64,000 nucleotides of DNA, from positions 46,647,318 through 46,711,317 of the forward strand of contig CM075783.1 in assembly GCA_037974665.1 (NCBI GenBank), written 5' to 3'. Positions within the stretch are counted from its first letter, which is position 1; the number at the start of each line of letters is the position of its first letter. This DNA comes from Ehretia macrophylla (taxonomy: Eukaryota > Streptophyta > Magnoliopsida > Boraginales > Ehretiaceae). Shown here piece by piece: positions 26,214-39,039 of the stretch. The notes under the pieces are model-generated. The model did not search any database. It was not told where the DNA came from and saw only the letters and a list, made by a program, of their open reading frames with translations. A program made the translations under genes and the position numbers.

Positions 26214-28650
26214 TGTCACGCCCCAACTCGACCCCTCTTATAATCAGTCAGGATACAACGGAATTTCGGCAGTATAACGACAGTGAATAGGATACTGAGG
26301 CTCTAAACCAACCTCAATAGGACATCATACATCAACTCCATAAACCATACAACAAACAACTTCTCAATAACATAACAACATACATCATAACCATATTATA
26401 CAATAAACATTCCTCGTTATATGCCTCCGTCTCAACATAATACATGAACCCTTAATATAAATTACAAAAACATATTGAGCCAATCTAGCAACCTAATCAT
26501 AAACAAAAGAAAGGCTACTAAGATAGCATCAACTAATTCATTAACTTTTCAACATCTTTTACATTATGAACTACAAAGCATATAAAAGTCTACTAAGTTA
26601 ATTTACAAGATAATAAAACAGTACAACATGAAGGATAAGACTCCGAAACATAAGACTCATCCACCTAAGGCACATTTTCCTCTTCAGGAGGCACGTACCC
26701 GTAATCCTGCAAAAGTACACTTGTAGGCATGCAATAATAGAGAGTGAGCTTATATAAAATAAGCCCAGTGAGGATCCGATAGATCTTGAGCAAGGTTTAC
26801 TAAGCTCCTTGGAAATAATCCTTTGAGCAAGTAAACACACAATAACATCAATAATACTATCATCACATAACTATAATGACCATTCAATAAAGGATACACT
26901 AGTTGGTGTAGCTCCAAACACCATCACGATCACAACAGCCTTCTTATGACTCCCATAAACTCACGCACCCGAGGTACCCCACTAGCCTCGCCCTCTATGA
27001 CACCTCCGTCATGCGAGCTAGAGGTAGTCTCTGGTAGTCATGCCGTTATCAACCCGACAGCCTGATGCTGCCCGAGAGGTGGCACACACATACCAAAGAC
27101 TCAGTAATAATAATAAACATCAATCATTCACAGGAGGACAGTCTAGCAGAACTGTCTACCTCCCGGCATCAATCATCAATCAATAATCATCAATAATCAT
27201 ATTATCATCATAATAACATCAATAACGAATTTAACGACAAATAACTAAGTTAGATGACAAAGTATGCCATCTAACTGAACATGCATTAAACACACAATCA
27301 AACCCTAGTTTACCCATTAACAACTCACAATTCAAGCACTTAAACCACACCCAATCAACTAAGGCTCAATTTAACATTTTAAAAAAAGACAACCTAAACT
27401 TCAAATAATCATATCTTACATTCTACTAATCCAAACAACTCCAAATCAGTTTCAAACACTCACCCATTCAATCAACTACATTAGCCCCCTCAGAAACCAA
27501 CCAAAACACATCCAAATCATGCTCAATAACCCTAAAACCCTAGAGTGTCATGGCTGAAATTTCCGAATTTTGGCACGGACATCACAATCAAAAATTCGGC
27601 ATTACAATGGCGCTACCACGTAATTAACAAACTTTTAGAAATCGACAGCAATTGATTCCGATCAACACAACTCAAAATAATGAACATTTAGCAAATTAAT
27701 CAACTTTAAATACCCGAAAAATAATAATTATGCTACAACCGTTCAAATCTCATAGGATTACATAAAAATGATCCCTAGCATTCATGGAGTAATAATCTAA
27801 CATCATATTAACATTCTAACGGTTCGATATTCAATTCTACGCAAAAACACAAAAGATGAGTTTTGAGATCTAGAATTTTTCTCTCACCTTTGATGCGATA
27901 TAAGCCAAGGAATGTGTGCAATGCGTGCCCAACAAGCGGAATCTAACTCGGCACAAAATTCTATGGACAAAAACTAGGTTTTTCTTTGAAATTTTGCTTT
28001 GAAAACCTTGAAAACTCTTTGGCTTATTCTCTCATGAAACTCTCGGCCATGTGTGTGAAATGGAAGGTGTTTTTGTGCTTTTTCAATGTGTGTTGGTGAT
28101 ATAAGCTTAAAAGTCAACATTTTAAATGAAGTCAAAGTTGAATTAACTTAGTATTTTTGTGTTTTCTTGATTTTAAATACATTTTCTTGATCACCAAAGT
28201 TCAAAACAATTATTCAACACCCAAGATACAAGTAGGTTATTTTTAGGTGACAAGAAGTTTTACAACCAAACAATTTCACCCGAGTCGGCTTAAAACTCGA
28301 TTTTTGCAAAAGTCGGTATAAAAACCCTAATAAATTCCTAAACCGATTTTAAAATTGTTTTAATAAAACACAGGTCTATTAAAGTATGTGGACTAGGTCT
28401 AGAAGGGTTAAAAAGACCAGTTTCAAAATTTTAGCGGACGTGTTTCGAAAACACTATTCATTAAAAATCGACGATAAAATTTCTGACTCCGTTTTTTATG
28501 AAAATTTCATGAATGCACATTTAGCATGTTCTAGGAGTATTGATACCAAAATTACCACATTCTAAGTCACATAGCACATAGACAGGTTAATTCACGCAAA
28601 ATGAGATAAAGCACACAAAACGAGATAAGATAGAAAAGTGGGGTTTTACA
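26214..28650 (-). repeat. A3 3' LTR
   Basis: 2,437 bp from TGTCACGCCCC to GGGGTTTTACA. Differences from the 5' LTR are few per line of sequence, so A3 is younger than A1. The hairpin is at 26746-26766. Confidence 0.94.
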
Positions 28651-28665
28651 TTCTCCCCCCCTTAA
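28651..28665 (-). promoter_or_regulatory. A3 polypurine tract
   Basis: On the minus strand TTTAAGGGGGGGAGAA directly precedes the 3' LTR. It is also read as coding sequence for the pol C-terminus (LRGGE). Confidence 0.92.
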
Positions 28666-30351
28666 AGAAATTTCGCCCTCGAAATTCTTACTTGATGTAC
28701 TGAACAGATCTGGGTACTGCTACTGCATCTAATCCCGTCTCTCCCAAGTAGCTTCCTCAATGTCGTGATGCTTCCACAACACCTTAACCATCGAAATATT
28801 TCTCGACCTCAACTCTCGTTCCATCTGATCAAGAATACGAATCGAATGCTCGTCATAAGTCAGATTCTCACGAAGCTGTAACGGATTTGGCCTAAGAATA
28901 TGAGAAGGATCCGGATTATATTTCCGCAAATTAGACACGTGAAATACATCATGGACATTAGAGAAGTTCTCTGGTAAAGCCAACCAATATGCCAACTTAC
29001 CAACCCTGCCGGTAATCTCAAACGGCCCAACAAATCTCGGACTCAGCTTTCCACCTTTACCAAAATGAGCAAACCCCTTACAAGGAGACAATCTCAAGAA
29101 AACCCGATCTCCGACTGCAAACTCCAAGTCCCGACGACGCTTATCAGCATAATTCTTGAATCTACTCTACGCTGTAAGCATTCTCTGCCTGATCCACTGA
29201 ACATTCTCAATCTTCTCAAGAAGCTCTGGCATGATAGTCGGATCAATAGTCTTCATCTCCCTTACCTCGTCCCAATATAAAGGTGAACGACACTTACGAC
29301 CGTAAAGAGTTGCGAAAGGTGCCATCCCAATAGTAGCTTGATAACTATTGTTATAGGCAAACTCGACAAGTGGTAGATGTTTCTCCCAGTTCTTCCCGAA
29401 GTCCAGAACACAAGCCCTAAGCATATCTTCCAGAATCTGAATAGTCCGCTCAGACTGACCGTCGGTCTGTGGATGATACGCTGTACTGAAGTTCAACTGA
29501 GTACCCAAGGTCTCCTGAAGTTTCTCCCACAAACAAGAAGTAAATCGAGGATCTCGATCTGAGACAATACTAGATGGAATCCCGTGAAGTCTAACAATCT
29601 GATCCAAATAAAGATCCATCAACTTTGCAACCTCATCTCCCATCATCATTGAAATAAAATGAGTTGTCTTCGTCAAACGATCCACGACAACCCAAACTGC
29701 ATCATTACCCCTCGGTGTTCTAGGCAAACTAGTGACGAAATCCATCGTAATATGCTCCCACTTCCACTCTGGTATAGCCAACGGCTGAAGCAAACCTGCA
29801 GGCCGTTGATGCTTGGCTTTCACCCGCTGACAAGTCAAACATCTAGATACAAACTGAGCAACCTCCCTCTTCATGTTATTCCACCAATAATATTGCTTCA
29901 AATCCCGATACATCTTGGTTCCACTGGGATGAATAGTGTACTTAGAATTATGAGCTTCCTCTAGAATACCTCGCCTCAAGCCCGGTTCATCGGGAACACA
30001 AACCCTGTTCTGAAACTGAAGAATACCATCCTCATGCAGTTTAAAGTCAGACTGATCATCTGTGATCTAATCCTTGAACTTCTGAAGTTTAACATCAAGC
30101 TGCTGAGCTTCCCTGATCTGAGATAGCAATAAAGGTTGAATACGGAGATGTGAACACATCACCCCAACCTGAGTCAACTCCGGTCTCCAATAAGTGAATT
30201 CCTCAAGAATCTCCCATTTCTTGACAGCCAAACAAGCAACACTCGTATTCCGGCTGAGATCATCTACTACAACATTTGCCTTGCCAGGCAGATAATTGAT
30301 AGAACAATTATAATGCCCAAGAAGTTCCATCCACCTCCGTTGGCGCATATT
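28666..30351 (-). pseudogene. pol: A3 pol: RNase H end, integrase, chromodomain tail
   Basis: Downstream part of pol after the B3 insertion. The first part has NMRQRRWMELL and the YLPGKANVV block at the RNase H-integrase link. In the 270-residue open stretch from 29979 a zinc-binding H10-H17-C47-C50 set is followed by the catalytic triad D80, D141 and E177 (spacing 35 between the last two), then a GPF motif (VGPFEI) and a tail with MVKVLWKHHDIEEATWE, the chromodomain signature. In-frame TAG codons lie at 30067-30069, 29167-29169, 28729-28731 and 28720-28722; no TAA or TGA was found. Its product would insert element DNA into chromatin. Confidence 0.92.
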
Positions 30352-30356
30352 CAACT

Positions 30357-33298
30357 TGTGATAACCCGAACCCGGCATGCATTTAATAGCACTTGACTGC
30401 ATTTGATTAAATGTTTAATTAGTTAAATCAACCAATTTGCACGATTTTAATATTTCTCTTGGAAGCATTTAGTAGTTGTATATTGAATAATTAAAAGATT
30501 ATTATCTATTTCTAATAATTATAGTAATTGAATTTATTCTTTTGTGATTAATTAAGTGTCATCTTAAATGTTAGTGTTTAATTGTATTTGACTACGTGTT
30601 TATATTAACTTTCATTTGTAACTTAATATTAACTTCATAATTCTTTAAAATATTCTAGGAATAGTTAAATTAATTATTTTAAATGAATATTGATTACCTT
30701 GATTGTTTTGATTATTTTAATAATTGGTTTTGGTTGTCTTGCATTAAAATCACTCGGTTTTCAAATAAATGAGGAAAGTAACTTCGAGCCGGAGTAAATT
30801 TTGAACTATGTTACTTTTCGAAAATTATATTTTTTTAAATTCTTTGAGATTTAATTGTTATTCTTTTATTGTCGCAAAGTGCATAGCATATCGAGAGCGA
30901 TAGTTAGGAAATGATTTCTAGTCCTCAGCAAATAGTGAAAACTAGTATTTAGTGTTTTAATTTTAGTGTTTTAAGTTGTATTTAACTAGAATAGGATTTA
31001 TGTTAGTTGTTTTAGCTTTAAAATGCATGAAATTAAGCTTATTTGACCAATTCTTAAGTTGGTTTGACCAAGGAGCTTGACCATTGACCTTGTCATCTTA
31101 TTTAACTTATAACAATGCAAAATAAAAAAAGAACAAAAGCTGAAAAACAGTCTTGCAAGGGCCGAAAATGGAAGGAGAAAAAAAAAATAAATTTCAACAT
31201 TCAAATCATCAAATCTTCGCGTGAGCTTGCACGGGGTGGTTTTCGAGGCGTCCTATGAGGTTTTCCTAGCATCTAGGAGCGTCTAAGGTGAGGGTTTCAT
31301 CATTATTTGCACATTTGAAAATATTGAACATAAACTTTAATTTTTGTGATTTTACCGTAGGTTGTTATTTTGTATGTTTCATTGCTTAAAGAATGTTCCC
31401 TAGCAATTTTAGAATGTGTATTTATAGCTTTTTAACATTTTCTGCGGTTGAATATCGAAATTGAAATATAAATTGTGTAATGAATAGTAAATTGTGAATA
31501 GTGAACCCCCGTTTCGATGAAGTTGCTCCGTTACGTATTCTGTTGATGTAGGAAGGTGCTAGATATGCTAGAATGCCTAAATGTAAGGTTTAATTGGAAT
31601 GTGTAATGGAAAAACGGAGAAAAACGGCTTAGTGAAAGTTGGGGTCATTTAGGTCGAGTTTGGCATTTTATCATTTTGCGTGATGGCATTGTCTCGGGAG
31701 GTCATGGAAGCACTTTTGGTGCAGTTGTGACATTGGTTGGGTAATCGGTTGAGGTAGTTGTAGTTCAAACGAGCAAAAGGAGAAATCGGGGCTTTGCGGG
31801 AATTCTAGGGTAAAGTGGGGTCTTGTGGTCTTTAGTCGTGCTTTATGGTAACCTAGGAGGATTGGCGAAGTCGATTTCCAAAACTCGTGGCTCGTTTGAA
31901 AGTAGTAGTGTTTTGAAAGTTGGGGTCATTTTTGTGATTTTGTGTGTTTTCATAGTATCTTGCTTATAGAATACTTATATTGCTTATAGAATGTTTATAT
32001 TGCTTATAGAATGCTTATATTGCTTATAGAATGCTTATGTTGCCTATAGAATGCTTATAATGCCTATAGAATACTTGTTATTGCTTGATGATGTTTGTTG
32101 GTGTTGTTCTTGGTACTTATTTTATTTTAAATGCTTGTTAATGCTTATTACGCTTTTTAGAGTTGATTGTTGATTGAAATGTTTAACAATTGTTGATAAT
32201 GCGTGATATCTCGTTTATCGTCTCTAATCTGTATTGTTGTGCTATCGCTCGTTTATCGCCTTGTATCGAGTCTTGCATTGCATAGTGTCAGGGCGTGAGT
32301 GATGGGCCTCTCCGGGTAGCCTCGGGTTGCCGGTGTTGGTTGCTCTAGCTCCGTGTCCTATTCCCTTTTCTTGCTTGGGTTGCCTCCCAGGGAGATTTGG
32401 GTAGTAGAATTGATGGTTACTCCCGGGGTATTCCAAACTGGTGTTATAAGGTGGTTGCGCGCTTATTGTCATCGTTGTCAACATCAAGCTCGAGATTGAT
32501 GTATCGCTCGTAAAATGGTATATTGCTCGTATGAACCATAGCCTTCAGAGTGTGGTATAGCTTTGAATGGTTGTGTTAATGCTTTCTTGAATGTTTATTA
32601 TATTGTCGTTTATATTGAATGCTTTCTTATTGACTTTATTGCTTAACTATGTCTATTTGCATTGCACGACTTTCTTTCTCTCCAACTCGATATCTGTCTC
32701 ACCCTCACTGAGTATACGTGTTGTGTATACTCACTCCTCACCACCACATTTCAGGAAATGCCATGTTAGCTGGAAAGTTCGTGATTTCGTGAAAGTTCGT
32801 GTTTGAAGAGTTGTCTTGCGTGCCTATGTGACTTGAGCTGTCGAAGCTGTAAAGATGTATGCTTTTATGTATTGTATGTATTTAATGTCAAAAGGGATGT
32901 AATTTAAGTTTCCTTGGATTATTGAAATGGTTTGATAAGTTAGATTATGTATCTAGTTAATGTAGCTTAACTTCAATGCATGTTTGTATTGTCCAAAAGA
33001 AAGAGATAGAAAGACATGATAGTCTAACTTATGCAATAGGTTGGTGTAGTTTAATTGCTAAGCATGAATGTATATTTGCTTGTGATTGCTTGTTGTGAAC
33101 CAAGGCTCGGATGGCCTTGAGGTGGTTGAATGTTTGGACATGGTATTGGTCCACTTATATGCTGTCACATGTTTGCTTTTCACCTAGAAACAGGGAAGAC
33201 TCCGTCCGTTTTCCCTAAAATTTTGCCGGGTTTGGAATTAGGTTGTGAATAGATTGATTGATAGAACTCCCGATCTCGAGAGGGATCGGTGTGTTACG
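30357..33298 (+). repeat. B3 solo LTR (family B) inside A3 RNase H
   Basis: 2,942 bp, opening TGTGATAACCCG and ending TGTTACG (last base changed), flanked by CAACT at 30352-30356 and 33299-33303. Removing it joins the A3 reading frame exactly. It is longer than the B1 LTRs because of extra sequence near its start and six instead of three 20-bp units (31960-32079). The hairpin is at 32710-32732 and the CAAGGC hairpin at 33101-33119. No internal region, hence solo. Confidence 0.94.
31960..32079 (+). repeat. 20-bp minisatellite in B3, 6 units
   Basis: Six exact-length 20-bp units close to TTGCTTATAGAATGCTTATA; the last two units are the most diverged and match the corresponding units of B1. The array lies in the LTR upstream of the hairpin, so in the probable U3 or early R. 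Confidence 0.9.
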
Positions 33299-33303
33299 CA
33301 ACT

Positions 33304-35164
33304 CCTTCTGTGAGAACAAGTACTTCAGACTCTTATGATCAGTGAAAATTTCGAACTTACTGCCCCAGAGATAATGACGCCACTTCTTCAGTGCGAAGAC
33401 AACTGCTGCCAACTCAAGATCATGAGTCGGATAATTCACCTCATAAGGCTTCAACTTCCTGGAAGCATAGGCAATAACTCGGCCATCATGCATAAGAATA
33501 CATCCCAAGCCCTCCTTGGATGCATCGTTGTAAATAACCATATAATCGGTCCCCTCTGGTAGAGCAAGTACTGGAGCAGTAGTCAACCTCTTTTTCAACT
33601 CCTGAAACCCACTCTCACACTTCTCATCCCAAACAAAGATAGTCCATTTCTCAGTCAACTTAGAAAGTGGCCTAGCAATCTTTGAGAAGTCCTTGACAAA
33701 CCTACGATAATAACCCGCCAAGCCAAGAAAGCTACGGACTTCCAAAATATTCTCCGGACGTTTCCAAGACATCACCACCTCAATCTTAGTGGGATCTACA
33801 GAAATACCGCTTTGTGTAATAACATGGCGAAGAAAAGATATGCGTTGCAGCCAAAATTCACATTTGCTGAACTTGGCAAACAACTGATACTCCTGCAGCT
33901 TCTGTAAGACAAGCCGTAGATGTTGCTCGTGCTCCGATTCAGATTTAGAATAGACCAATATATCATCAATAAAGATTACCACGAACTGGTCTAAATACGG
34001 CTGAAAAACCCGATGCATAAGATCAATGAATGTTGCCGGTGTATTAGTTAATCCAAAGGGCATAACAACAAACTCATAATGCCCATACCGAGTCCTGAAG
34101 GCAGACTTCGGAACATCCTCCGTACGAATCCGAAGCTAATAATACCCTTGCCTCAAATCAAATTTAGAATAGACTTTGGCTCCCTGAAGTTGATCAAACA
34201 ACTCGTCAATCAGTGGCAAATGATATTTGTTCTTGATGGTCACCTGATTCAAACCACGGTAATCAATACACAATCTCAAGGTACCATCCTTCTTCTTCAC
34301 AAATAAAACAGGAGCTCCCCAAGGTGAAAAACTCTGCTGAATGAATCCCTTCTCCAATAACTCCTGCAACTGAGTCTTCAACTCCTTCAACTCAGCTGGT
34401 GCCATCCGGTACGCTGATTTAGAAATAGGTTGAGTACCGGGAATAAGATTGATCACAAACTCCACATCTCTCTCTGGCGGTAACCCTGGCAACTCCTCGG
34501 AAAATACATTGGGATATTCCCGAATAATAAAGACTTCCTCTAGCTGTAGCTTATCAGATGGCTTGTTGATCAAATAAGCTAGATAACCCGAACACCCCTT
34601 ACTCACTAACTTAACAGCTTTAGTTGCGAAGATAACAAAACTCGTCCTTGCACCCCAATTCCCTACTACCTCAACTACTGGCTGATCTGGAAAACGAAAC
34701 TGTACTACCTTGGTTCTACAGTTCAACTGGGCATCATACTTAGAAAGGCAATCCATACCCAAGATAACATCATACCCCCGGATAGGAAATAAGATAAGGT
34801 TCGACGGAAAATTATGCCCCTTAACATGTATTATAGAATCTTTACAAACTAGGCCAGTCACATACTTATCAGTCGAAGAGGTACTAATCTCAACCACATA
34901 AGGCAATCTTTCAGGTTGCAATTTAACACGTTGCACACAAGTTGGAGTAATGAAAGAATGCGTAGCACCAGAATCAATCAACACTTTAACAAGTTGATCA
35001 AGTATAAGGAAGTTACCTTCCACAATTGTAGTCTCCTCAGGCATCTCCTCTAAGTCAACTGCGTAGGCCCAAGCCTGAACCCGCTGCTACTGAGGTACAC
35101 TGGCCGCAGGTCGGCCCTGATAACCCTGAGTCACTATCCGACCCTCAGTCCTCGCATACCTAGG
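33304..35164 (-). pseudogene. pol: A3 pol: protease, reverse transcriptase, RNase H
   Basis: The open stretch from 35044 has the aspartic protease motif DSGATHSF at residues 24-31, then reverse-transcriptase motifs [22 protein letters not shown] and DLRQGYY. A TAG at 34136-34138 interrupts it. After it [12 protein letters not shown], the catalytic FIDD (residues 31-34 of the next stretch), [11 protein letters not shown], and RNase H residues in [13 protein letters not shown] and FTDHKS follow. B3 cuts the RNase H just after SQKEL. Another TAG lies at 35087-35089 ahead of the protease. Its product would cleave the polyprotein and copy element RNA to DNA. Confidence 0.94.
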
Positions 35165-36321
35165 GCAATCCCTTGCCCTGTGCTGATTGCTGCCGCAACC
35201 TAAACACGTCCCTGCTTTCACTTTGCAATCGGCCTCCACATGCCCCGTGCGGTTGCAGTGGGTACACAGAGGTGGTGATGCACTAATACTGCCCCTAGAA
35301 GAACCAGGGGCTGAAGAAATAGCTGAACCAGCCTGCTACTGCTGAGGCCTTACCAAACTAGGCCTGTATTGACCCTGAGACTAGGCTGGCCTAAATTGTG
35401 ACTGAACCTGATATGTCCCCTGTTGAAACTGAGGCCGATAATAACTCTGTTGTCCCTGTGGCCTAAAAGAACCCTATTGTGCTGGTGGCCTGTACACAAC
35501 CTGCTGTACGGAAGGCCTATACATACCCTGCTGATACTGTGGCTGATATGGCCTCTTATTGGGCTGACTAGACACAAGCTGATCCCCCTTCCTCTTCTCT
35601 AGTCTAGAAGCTGCCTCAAAAGCCTCAGTGAATATATCATACCGATTCAGAGCCATCACATCCTGAATCTCAGGCCTCAACCCCAACATGAATCTACGAG
35701 TCATCCGCTCCTCATCAGCCACATACTCCGGTGCATACTGGGACAATCGAGTGAAAGTGGCCTCATACTAAGCCACTGAAACATCTCCCTGCACTAAGGC
35801 TAGAAACTCTGCCTCTCTCCGTTCCCTTGCGATCCTCGAGACATACTTTGCCCGGAAAGCCATCAGAAAGGTACCCCAAACATACGGAATACCCTGAGTC
35901 ACCCAGCTAGTTCTCACTGTGCACCACCATTCTTCTGCCTCATCATTTAACAAGTACATGGCAAAAGAGACCTTCTGATCATCGGTATAATCAAGAGGAT
36001 CATAAATCTTCTCCACCTTGCTAATCCACGCCTCAGCCTTCCTATCATCCGGCTCCCCCTAAAATCTAGGTGGATGATACCCTAAGAACTCTTTCAGGGT
36101 ACCACGCCCGTGGTTTCCACCTTGCACATTCAACAACTGAGCCTGCCAAGCCTGAGTCTTGGCAGCCTGCCCTGCTATCAACTGAGCCTGTCCGGCCACT
36201 AACTCAGCAATCCTCTCCATAGTTGCCCCCAAACGGTCATCACCCTATCACGGCCCGGTGCCGCATTACCAGGAGTCTCATCAGTCATCTCAGGCCTACC
36301 TCTGGTTCTCGGTCTGCCCAT
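35165..36321 (-). pseudogene. gag: A3 gag
   Basis: The start ATG at 36321 gives MGRPRTRGRP. A frame change near 36245-36260 precedes the capsid part, which contains FLGYHPPRF, AWISKVEKIYDPL, LLNDEAEEWW, ERREAEFLALVQGD and RRFMLGLRPEI, the retrotransposon gag pattern. A glutamine-rich linker leads to two CCHC knuckles (C-x2-C-x4-H-x4-C twice, about 35282-35168). In-frame TAG codons: 36059-36061, 35768-35770, 35474-35476, 35381-35383, 35336-35338. The product would form the particle and bind element RNA. Confidence 0.9.
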
Positions 36322-36583
36322 CATTCTACTAAGCAAAAAGTTAGCACAGGTTATAGCACGTAAACAGGTTATGAACAACTATTAGCACATAAACAACAAA
36401 GTCATATAAAACATATAAACAAATTGATCACATAATCACATAAGCACTAAATCACATAATCACTTAATCACTTAATCATTTAATCATATTAATACATAGA
36501 TCACTTTTCTTTCTTTTCATACATACTTTCATGCTAAGACCATTACCCACATTCCGAGAATACCCCGGCTGACAACAACATGC
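36322..36583 (-). other. A3 leader with TTATGTG repeats
   Basis: Non-coding leader between primer site and gag. On the minus strand it repeats TTATGTGA-type words many times. The block nearest the primer site (36530-36583) is conserved in A1, A5 and A6. Confidence 0.75.
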
Positions 36584-36595
36584 GCTCTGATACCC
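36584..36595 (-). promoter_or_regulatory. A3 primer-binding site, damaged
   Basis: The minus strand reads GGGTATCAGAGC instead of TGGTATCAGAGC. A 7-base spacer separates it from the LTR, whose terminal T has been lost. Confidence 0.85.
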
Positions 36596-36602
36596 CTTAA
36601 AC

Positions 36603-39039
36603 GTCACGCCCCAACTCGACCCCTCCTATAATCAGTCAGGACGCAACGGAATTTCGACAGTATAACGACAATGAATAGGATATCGAGGCTCTAAACCAAC
36701 CTCAATAGGACATCATACATCAACTCCATAAACCATACAACAAACAACTTCTCAATAACATAACAACATACATCATAACCATATTATACAATAAACATTC
36801 ATCGTTATATGCCTTCGTTCAACATAATACATGAACCCTTAATATACATTACAAAAACATTTTGAGCCAATCTAGCAACCTAATCATAAACAAAAGAAAG
36901 GCTACTAAGACAGCATCAACTAATTCATTAACTTTTCAACATCTTTTACATTATGAAATACAAAGCATATAAAAGTCTACTAAGTTAATTTACAAGATAA
37001 TAAAACAATACAACATCAAGGATAAGACTCTGGAACATAAGACTCATCCACGTAAGGCACATTTTCCTCTTCAGGAGGCTCGTACCCGTAATCCTACGAA
37101 AGTACACCTGTAGGCTTGCAATAATAGAGAGTGAGCTTATATAAAATAAGCCCAGTAAGGATCCGATAGATCTCGAGCAAGGTTTACTAAGCTCCTTGGA
37201 AATAATCCTTCGAGCAAGTAAACACACAATAACATCAATAATACTATCATCACATAACTATAATGACCATTCAATAAAGGATACACTAGTTGGTGTAGCT
37301 CCAAACACCATCACGATCACAACAGCCTTCTTGTGACTCCCATAAACTCACGCACCCGAGGTACCCCACTAGACTCGCCCTCCATGACACCTCCGTCATG
37401 CGAGCTGGAGGTAGTCTCTGGTAGTCATGTTGTTATCAACCCGACAGCCCGATACTGCCCGAGAGGTGGCACATATATACCAAAGACTCAAAAATAATAA
37501 TAAACATCAATCATTCATAGCAGGACAGTCTAGCAGAACTGCCTACCTACCGGCATCAATCATCAATCAATAATCATCAATAATCAGATTATCATCATAA
37601 GAACATTAATAACCAATTTAACGACAAATAACTAAGTTAGGTGACAAAGTAGGCCATCTAACCGAACATGCATTAAACACACAATCAAACCCTAGTTTAC
37701 CCATCAACAACTCACAATTCAATTACTCAAACCACACCCAATCAACTAAGGCTCAATCTAACATTTTAAAGAAAGACAACCTAAACTTCAAATAATCATA
37801 TCTTACATTCTACTAATCCAAACAACTCCAAATCAATTTTAAACACTCACCCATTCAATCAACTACATTAGCCCCTCGGAAACCAACCAAAACACATCCA
37901 AATCATGCTCAATAACCCTAAAACCCTAGAGTGTCATGGCTGAAATTTCCGAATTTTGGCACGGACATCACAATCGAAAATTCGGCATTACAATGGCACT
38001 ACCACGTAATTAACAAACTTTTAGAAATCGATAGCAATCGATTCCAATCAACACAACTCAAAAAAATCAACATTTAGCAAATTAATCAACTTTAAATACC
38101 CGAAAAATAATAATTATGCTACAACCGTTCAAATCTCGTAGGATTACTTAAAAATGATCCCTAGCATGCATGGAGTAATAATCTAACATCAGATTAACAT
38201 TCTAACTGTTCGATATTCAATTCTACACAAAAACACAAAAGATGAGTTTTGAGATCTAGAATTTTTCTCTCACCTTTGATGCGATATAAGCCTAGGAATG
38301 CATGCAATGCGTGCCCAACAAGCGGAATCCAACGTGGCACAAAATTCTACGGACAAAAACTAGGTTTTTCTTTGAAATTTTGCTTTGAAAACCTTGAAAA
38401 CTCTTTGGCTTATTCTCTCATGAAACTCTTGGCCATGTGTGTGGAATGGAAGATTTTTTTGTGCTTTTGCAATGTGTGTTGGTGATATAAGCTTAAAAGT
38501 CAACATTTTAAATGCAGTCAAAGTTGAATTAACTTAGTATTTTTGTGTTTTCTTGACTTTAAATGCATTTTCTTGATCACCAAAGTTCAAAACAATTATT
38601 CAACACCCAAGATAGCTCAATTAGGTTTTTTTTAGGTGACAAGAAGTTTTACAACCAAACAATTTCACCCGAGTCGGCTTAAAACTTGATTTTCGTAAAA
38701 GTCGGTGTAAAAACCCTAATAAATTCCTAAGCCGGTTTTAAAACTGTTTTAATCAAACACATGTCTATTAAAGTCCATGGACTAGGTCTAGAAGGGTTAA
38801 AAAGACCAGTTTCAAAATTTTAGCAAACATGTTTCAAAAATACTATTCACTGAAAATCGACGATAAAATTTCTTACTCCGTTTTTTATGAAAATTTCATG
38901 AATGCACATTTAGCATGTTCTAGGAGTATTGCTACCAAAATTAACACATTCTAAGTCACATAGCACATAGACAAGTTAATTCATGCAAAACGAGATAAAG
39001 CACGCAAAACAAGATAAGATAGAAAAGTAGGGTTTCACA
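36603..39039 (-). repeat. A3 5' LTR
   Basis: About 2.44 kb from (T)GTCACGCCCC, with the first T missing, to AGGGTTTCACA. The AGACC duplication follows. Hairpin at 37133-37153. Confidence 0.93.

Larger units (their letters stand above)
26214..39039 (-). mobile_element. A3: full-length Tekay-type Ty3/gypsy element
   Basis: A 12.8-kb element (about 9.9 kb without nested B3) with LTRs 26214-28650 and 36603-39039, primer site, polypurine tract, and AGACC target duplications at 26209-26213 and 39040-39044. Order on the minus strand: leader, gag with two CCHC knuckles, protease, reverse transcriptase, RNase H, integrase with a chromodomain-type tail. This order and the tail place it in the chromoviruses, most like Tekay/Del. 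It inserted in LTR C2. Eleven in-frame TAG codons, a gag frameshift and the B3 insertion make it inactive. Confidence 0.95.

Noticed and set aside
28720..36061. TAG as a readthrough or recoded codon in A3
   Set aside because: Eleven TAGs scattered through domains, plus a frameshift and a damaged primer site, fit decay better than programmed suppression, which uses one site.
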